A stretch of 58,706 nt of DNA from Paramarasmius palmivorus. Its lineage: Eukaryota > Basidiomycota > Agaricomycetes > Agaricales > Marasmiaceae. The translations under genes and the position numbers were made by a program. Below, in pieces: positions 53,561 through 58,706 of the stretch (the stretch's first letter is position 1; each line of letters begins with the position of its first letter). The stretch spans positions 1 through 58,706 of the forward strand of contig JAYKXP010000221.1 in assembly GCA_037176845.1 (NCBI GenBank), given 5' to 3'. The notes below the pieces were generated by a model that worked only from the letters and a program-made list of their open reading frames with translations, searched no databases and was not told where the DNA came from.

Positions 53561-54574
53561 GGTTGTGGTCGACGGTAGAGAAATTAGAAATACACCGTAA
53601 AAGGTACAAGCCGTCTTCTGAGCGCTGTCGGCACCTTTATAAGCATCCTAAAATGTTATAAGCTTTGAAACATGTGAACCGCCTTGTGATGTGCTCCAAG
53701 AAGAGTACGTTCCAACGACTACATCGGCTTATATAGTAAAATCGTGAAATGTTGGGCTATAAGGACTCGCAACAACGAACGCTCCGACCTTCCTTGATGT
53801 GGCGGAAAAGCGGCTCCGATGATCATTCAGCTATATATATATGATCGACGTTTATTTAACAATACACCGATATCCGTTCATGCGAAGAGCGATAACCGAC
53901 GTCCTGCGCATTGGGGGGATCAATATCCCCTTATTCGTCTGGGTCATCAGTGCTAATCTGGTGGATAAGAAGCAAAACTCCCTTCGTTCCAGATAAGGTC
54001 ATAGTGTCCGTGCATCACGTCACCCGGAAATAGCCATTGTATACGATCCGACTAGCTTGACATTTAGCTAGATGCATGGAAGACCGCTCGCTGGACATGT
54101 CAAACGATTTTCGTTCTCCAATGACACGCCTGCTCGGATCTCATTCATCTCAAAGTGACCAAATAAGTAAGTAGTGCCATGAACATGTTTGAGCCGCATG
54201 AAATTAGTTGATGTGTATTACCATTGAGGCCAAGCCGAGTCGCGCTCTTTATTTGCTCCGTGCCAGTACCTGGGAGATAGGCGCGCTGTTCACTAGTTAA
54301 GATAACATGACAACGCGCGTCCACCAAGGCTAGTTCACGAATTGTATAACCCATTACCAGCATGATGTGCTCGTGCAAAGGTATTACTTCTCAAGAAGTG
54401 TATCCACTGTTCTAAATGCAAGGATGCCAAATACATGCCATGTTCATAGAGAATGATTACAGAACTATGGTTTCCATTTCAAATCTACTTTCTACCGAGA
54501 TAGGCTTGCACGCCCTTGTTCGTAGCTTCGTCAAAAAATCCATTAGGCTATCACCCATCAATGAATGATTACCA
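53561..54574. other. Intergenic, no gene recognised
   Basis: Between the repeat fragment and the 3' end of the next gene; short frames only. The region 54457-54574 may contain an alternative last exon of that gene. Confidence 0.4.
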
Positions 54575-56824
54575 TTACTCACCACACCGGGGAACTTGAA
54601 ATTCCAAAAATGTATGAGTGTCCTGTGGCACAAAGAAAACTTGACATGTCCACTGCGCAACCTTTGACTTGTCAATGTGGATGCTAAGATAGTCCGAGAG
54701 AATGCAATTGTTCTCCTCGGAAACTTTGATATCGGATTCTCTGCAGATGCGGTCCACTGACAACGTCCAACCCAGCACATATACCGGATTTCCTACCCAT
54801 TCAAACACAAGTTTCTCCTGGTTTCCCACCGGCGTCGTCTTGGAAGAGTGTTCCTCCTTCCGGCGAGTTCTAAACTCTACAAATTGCTTTGGGCCACGCC
54901 GGGGTGCTACGTTGGTTGCTGTCCATCTAGCGTAGAGCACCTTTTGTCCTGAGCCGAACGTTACCTCACGAGAGCCAGATTCCAGCTTGTTTTCGCCGCC
55001 CACCAACAGGTCTCTTTCCGATTTTCCGCATTCCCACCGGCTCGTTCTACTAGCACCGGTTGGACGAAGAAATTTGACATCAGATCTCATGTTTTTCATG
55101 CTCAACATAAGATGATATCGAATTTCCAGATCCAATTTACGGTCCTTGAGTTTGAGGAGATGGGCCTCCATCTCGGATGAGGCGATGTACCACTCTTTGA
55201 TGGTAGAAGGGTGGGCCAGCTTTTGTTGGTCTGATCTGTAGAGGTTTAGGGCGTTTTTTATCTCGGCATGCTCGACTTTGGTTCGGTTAGAGGCAGGATG
55301 CGTGAGGAAATCCTGAAGCACCTTGCAGTGCTCCTTGATTTTCTCTAATTTATCGAATAAACGAGTGTAGACCCTCTCTATCAGACGTGGGATTGTGGGA
55401 TCGAGAGTACTTCAAAGTTTGTATGGGTGAGAAAGTTTCCTGGAAAAAAAGTGGGGACTCTCACCTGTAGTGATAAAGGTAAGCAAACTCCTTTTCTCCT
55501 ACCGCATTCTGCAATAAGGTTTCAAGAGCTGCCTTCGGGTCGTCTGATTTGCCTGGGCTACTAGCAAATGCTAACTTGGAACATCCTTTTGTTCGAATGA
55601 GCTGATGTAGCCTTGTGGATTTTTCGGTGTGTGTCTTTGATTCTGCGTAGCCAAATTCACCCATAAGAAGGGAAGATAGGTGAGCGCTAGCTTCCATTTG
55701 CAGTAAATGATCGGTATTGATCTCCTCGCTCATTCTACACGTGATATTAGTGAATAAACGATCTGGTATGCAAGAAAGAGGTGATGACGCACTGGCATAG
55801 GAGGAAACCCTCACAGCTAGCACTCAGCTTGAATCCGGCAATATAGAAATCCCCATACTGCTCTCGGAACTCTTGATAGGTAAGATCTTGCACTGATTTC
55901 TCCAGTCCGATATCTTTGGACACATACTCGGGCTCATACTCTGCAGTCGCCTTAAAGTGAATGAAACACATCCTTCCGGATATGGTAGACGATATCATGG
56001 ACTGTATCTTAATCTTCACCTCCATCGGAAGATTGCCAGCGGTAATTTCAGTGGTTCCGAACACGAGTTGAAGACCTATACCGTCTTGGAACTGTTCCCC
56101 AATTTCCACGATGAAGATAGATTGAGAGAATTCCACATCCTTTGGCCTTTGTTTAGTGCTGACGGTGTTGAAGCTCGTCAGAGCGCAGGTTGCTGTGGAG
56201 TCTCCCGTCGAGATGTCCACTCCATAGCCAATCCTGTAGGATTCTCTCCAAGGCCATCTCAATTGTCTGCTGACATTGATAAGATCAGTGTTGGACTATG
56301 TTAGACTCGAATGAGTAGATGTTGGATTACACTTGAACTTTAAGAATACCTTGTCCTGCAGCTTGAGATCCTCGACATGCTCATGCTTGCTCTGGCTCTC
56401 GGCAACCTCGTGGATGGCGTTTATTGGCGTTGACTCAACCATAGCCTCCGTGGGCATGTGTAGAAGCACGTTGGGCCTTGGGTCACACGACGTTGAGGGA
56501 GGAGGTAAGCATGTCGATTTGTTATTCTGACTTTGTGGTAAACTCTACCCATCGTCTAAGCACAGGGATCCCGTACATATAAAAGTCACTTACAGGCATA
56601 TGTGGCCCTGATTCTCGTCCTGATGCACTAGCCATCGGTGGATGCTCAGTTTTCCCGTTTCGTAAGGCCTCAGCATATGACTGAGACTGTGAGGTCCTAT
56701 TGGCCGGTCCGTGACCCCAACTCGAACGGTCAGCGGTCCTCTCACGATGCTGACTTTGTGGTGGCTTTGAAGAAGTAGCCTGTGTCGTGGTTGTCTTTTG
56801 CATCCCTCGCTCGACATCTTCCAT
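54575..56824 (-). CDS. Uncharacterised 671-aa protein, five exons
   Basis: Exons 56824-56594, 56526-56350, 56295-55793, 55734-55465, 55409-54575; introns 67, 54, 58 and 55 nt; all phases agree. The N-terminal 136 residues are low-complexity and polar. Then come a predicted globular part with RQLRWPWRESYRIGYGVD, a segment EQYGDFYIAGFKLSASCEGF, charged helices with coiled-coil character (RLFDKLEKIKEHCKVLQDF), and a beta-rich C-terminal part (RWTATNVAPRRGPKQFVEF). The YGDFYxxGF block recalls a motif in large fungal proteins of unknown role. I do not assign a function. No signal peptide. The last junction is uncertain: a GTGAGT donor near the stop could lead to an alternative end between 54574 and 54457. 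Confidence 0.7.
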
Positions 56825-57902
56825 TAGCTGCGTAGAGCCCTTCGGGCGGCGAAAGGTTTTCTTCTTTTAAGGCTAGTGAGTTGGCTTAATGCGCTAGGGA
56901 TAACGGTGTTGTACATACCTGACCTTCCATCTGGGTCGTTAAGTTCTTTGATATCCCAAACGACGAATGTTGACAGTGATTCGCGCTTTACGAGGATGAC
57001 TCGCAGGCTGATTCACTATGGGATAGAGAAAAACAGTCCCAATATTATACTCAGATACACGCACAGAAAAGGGAGCTCCACGTCGTGAGTCCGATCAAGA
57101 CGACTCCACGAACGTACCCGAACCAGGAATATTATGAGCCCTGAGCGCTACCCAACCACGAGGGATCCCGGACTCAACGCTCCTCGTAGCTCTTGGCAGA
57201 GAGAAGTCTCCTAGAATTACGATAGCGTCGACGAACAGAACTGAAGCATAAGCTAGGAGGCGTATAATCAGGGTATACTTGGGAAGAAAACGAAAACGAC
57301 TCAACATAGCTGAGGTTCCAACTACCGTAGGCTCACTTAAGGCACCATGACGAACCACAGTACACCCTCACATACTAATATGCTCCGACTCACGAGCACC
57401 CGACCTTCACCTTTCAGGAGAACAAACATTGAGCACGTAGGAACGGGTCCTATCCAATCCCGAAGTGGAGGATTGTGGCCTGCAACACAGGAAAAGCTGT
57501 AAGGAAATTATCACGTACCATCGAAAGTACGACTCATAGCGGGACAGAAAGAAGATCGTGACGTACCTCCCAGCTACATGAGGTCTCCAATAATTTAATG
57601 GGATCCACGAACACGTGTGTGCGATATGATAACGATCATGTTTCTGCCAATCTCCGAGGAATGTCACTTGTATATGTCTTCGAATGCGAAAGATAGCTGG
57701 ATGATTTCGCAGAGCCACCATCAAATGGGGTGAACCATAGACATCCGAACAAGCCGGAGGTTGGTAAACCAAAAAAAGAAGACGTGTGGTGTATCCGACA
57801 GAAACTGCTGCGGACGGGAAATAGGGAATCGCGAATGGAAAACACCATCAAGTTCTGAGTTGACGACATTGAAAAAAAGATGTCGATGAAATATACACCG
57901 TT
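56825..57902. other. Intergenic; possible small membrane-protein exon near 57307-57112
   Basis: Minus strand from 57307: MLSRFRFLPKYTLIIRLLAY with a hydrophobic stretch (ASVLFVDAIVILG), ending at a GTACGT donor near 57112. No downstream exon could be joined with confidence. Nothing else recognised. Confidence 0.3.
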
Positions 57903-57903
57903 C
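57891..57903 (-). pseudogene. tRNA-Gly 3' fragment
   Basis: TATACACCGTTCG on the plus strand equals the 3' acceptor end of the tRNA-Gly family and abuts the end of the second 340-bp repeat. Confidence 0.4.
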
Positions 57904-58235
57904 GATTTTAGATGAGCTTGCGAGTCTACAAAAGATACTTGCCTCAAAAGCGAGTCTCAGCTATTTCTGAAGCACGCACGCCCCGGCGCTCCCGCGCCGT
58001 AAGTGGGATATGCTCTCTACACCGCCGAGGTAGCCAAGTGAGAGAGCAAGTGGTGAGTGCTGTCATCTTGTACATCGTGAATTTCGTCATGCTCACGGCA
58101 AACTTCGCAGATCCGTTACACTGGCGACGTCCGTTGAGACATCCTCCTTCTCTTCTCACAACGTCGCCAGGTTATTCCTCGAGATTTTCCCCTTTTCTCT
58201 TCTCACAAACGTCGCCAGAGATTGTTTTATTGTCG
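57903..58235 (-). repeat. 340-bp dispersed repeat, copy 2
   Basis: Inverted match of 52600-52935, with the same tandem CTGGCGACGTTGTGAGAAG units and the GCTCTCT/AGAGAGC hairpin. It too ends next to tRNA-Gly sequence. Confidence 0.65.
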
Positions 58236-58249
58236 CGCTTATTCTGAAT

Positions 58250-58706
58250 ATTACTCCATATTCCCATCAACTCTGTCCTTCCATCGACCTCGTCTCAATT
58301 AATGCCCCCTAAAAACGACATCATTCACAATCTTCCATGCCGCGTACTCTCACCCAATGATCAGCATCACTGCGCACAGAGCCGCTACCGCCATCTGCGC
58401 ACAACTTCAACTTCTATTTCTTCTGGCGCCCCTACTCCCACTGTTACTACTCAACCTCAGCTACGCATCTGCCGCCGTCAGCCCCTGTTTCCGACAACCC
58501 AACCCACTCCTCTCACAACCTCAGGCCAATGTCCGTTAACGAGTCCCATCAGTCAATGCACGATATTGTCACTCAGTACCCGTGAATGGAAACTCACCCG
58601 GAAATCTGCCGAAAAAGGGGGTTGGCGAAGATCTTCCGCACGAGTAGCCGGAATCTCGGACTTCGATATGTAGAGCTCTATAATCTCTCTCAACCAACAA
58701 AAACGG
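58250..58706 (+). other. Window end; possible 5' part of a gene
   Basis: Open frames from 58302 (proline/serine/threonine-rich) and 58357 (leucine-rich, signal-like AICAQLQLLFLLAPLLPLL) run near the window end. Which is real, if either, cannot be told here. Confidence 0.25.

Overview
This is a nuclear window from a filamentous basidiomycete, most likely an agaricomycete. The basis is gene structure and gene content: spliced genes with introns of about 45-60 nt (GTRNGT donors, CTRAC-like branch points), a Plavaka-type transposase, a basidiomycete 7TM protein, metzincin proteases, and intron-containing tRNA genes. No taxon is named because no marker gene is present. Most long open frames in the window are shadows; real genes are assembled from short exons, and the exon junctions given here were worked out by eye.

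Layout. 1-3600: a damaged copy of a Tc1/pogo-like DNA transposon. 4.6-5.8 kb: the first of several copies of a compound repeat bounded by a tRNA-Gly relic and a tRNA-Met relic. 7-11.7 kb: a 7TM gene flanked by two inverted copies of a gene for a cysteine-rich single-pass membrane protein. 12.3-19.8 kb: three more members of that cysteine-rich family plus a relic, with an apparently intact second copy of the transposon (13.69-17.05 kb, perfect 26-bp inverted ends, TA target, 938-codon spliced transposase) sitting among them. 21.8-23.4 kb: a tandem array of five tRNA-Gly(TCC)-type genes with drifting anticodons. 23.8-26.5 kb: an intact tRNA-Met(CAT) and further tRNA-derived relics. 27.8-34.1 kb: a Plavaka element with two divergent genes. 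The leftward gene is broken and carries two SINE-like insertions. The rightward transposase lost its C-terminus and now reads in frame into the membrane-tail exon of the cysteine-rich family. 36.3-38.2 kb: another compound tRNA repeat. 38.1-41.7 kb: a divergent pair of metzincins, one with an intact zinc motif but a frameshifted C-terminus, the other full length with the catalytic Glu replaced by Gln. 42.3 kb: a 66-aa two-exon gene. 46.3-48.4 kb: one relic and one truncated member of the cysteine-rich family. 48.5-53.6 kb: dense compound tRNA repeats, including a tRNA-Gly gene split inside its intron by a 340-bp repeat that recurs inverted at 57.9 kb. 54.6-56.8 kb: an unrecognised five-exon gene.

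Themes. (1) A lineage-specific family of small secreted six-cysteine proteins shares ectodomain exons 1-3 but has different last exons: transmembrane plus cytoplasmic tail, GPI-like tail, or none. (2) tRNA-Gly and tRNA-Met genes have been repeatedly duplicated with their flanks. The tRNA-Met flank carries a TGACGTCA palindrome and then, facing away, a series of conserved intron-like units, which suggests a dispersed spliced transcript divergent from a Pol III gene. (3) Several frame disruptions (transposon copy 1, metzincin C-terminus, last exons) are single-base indels. Residual long-read assembly error must be excluded before they are called biological.
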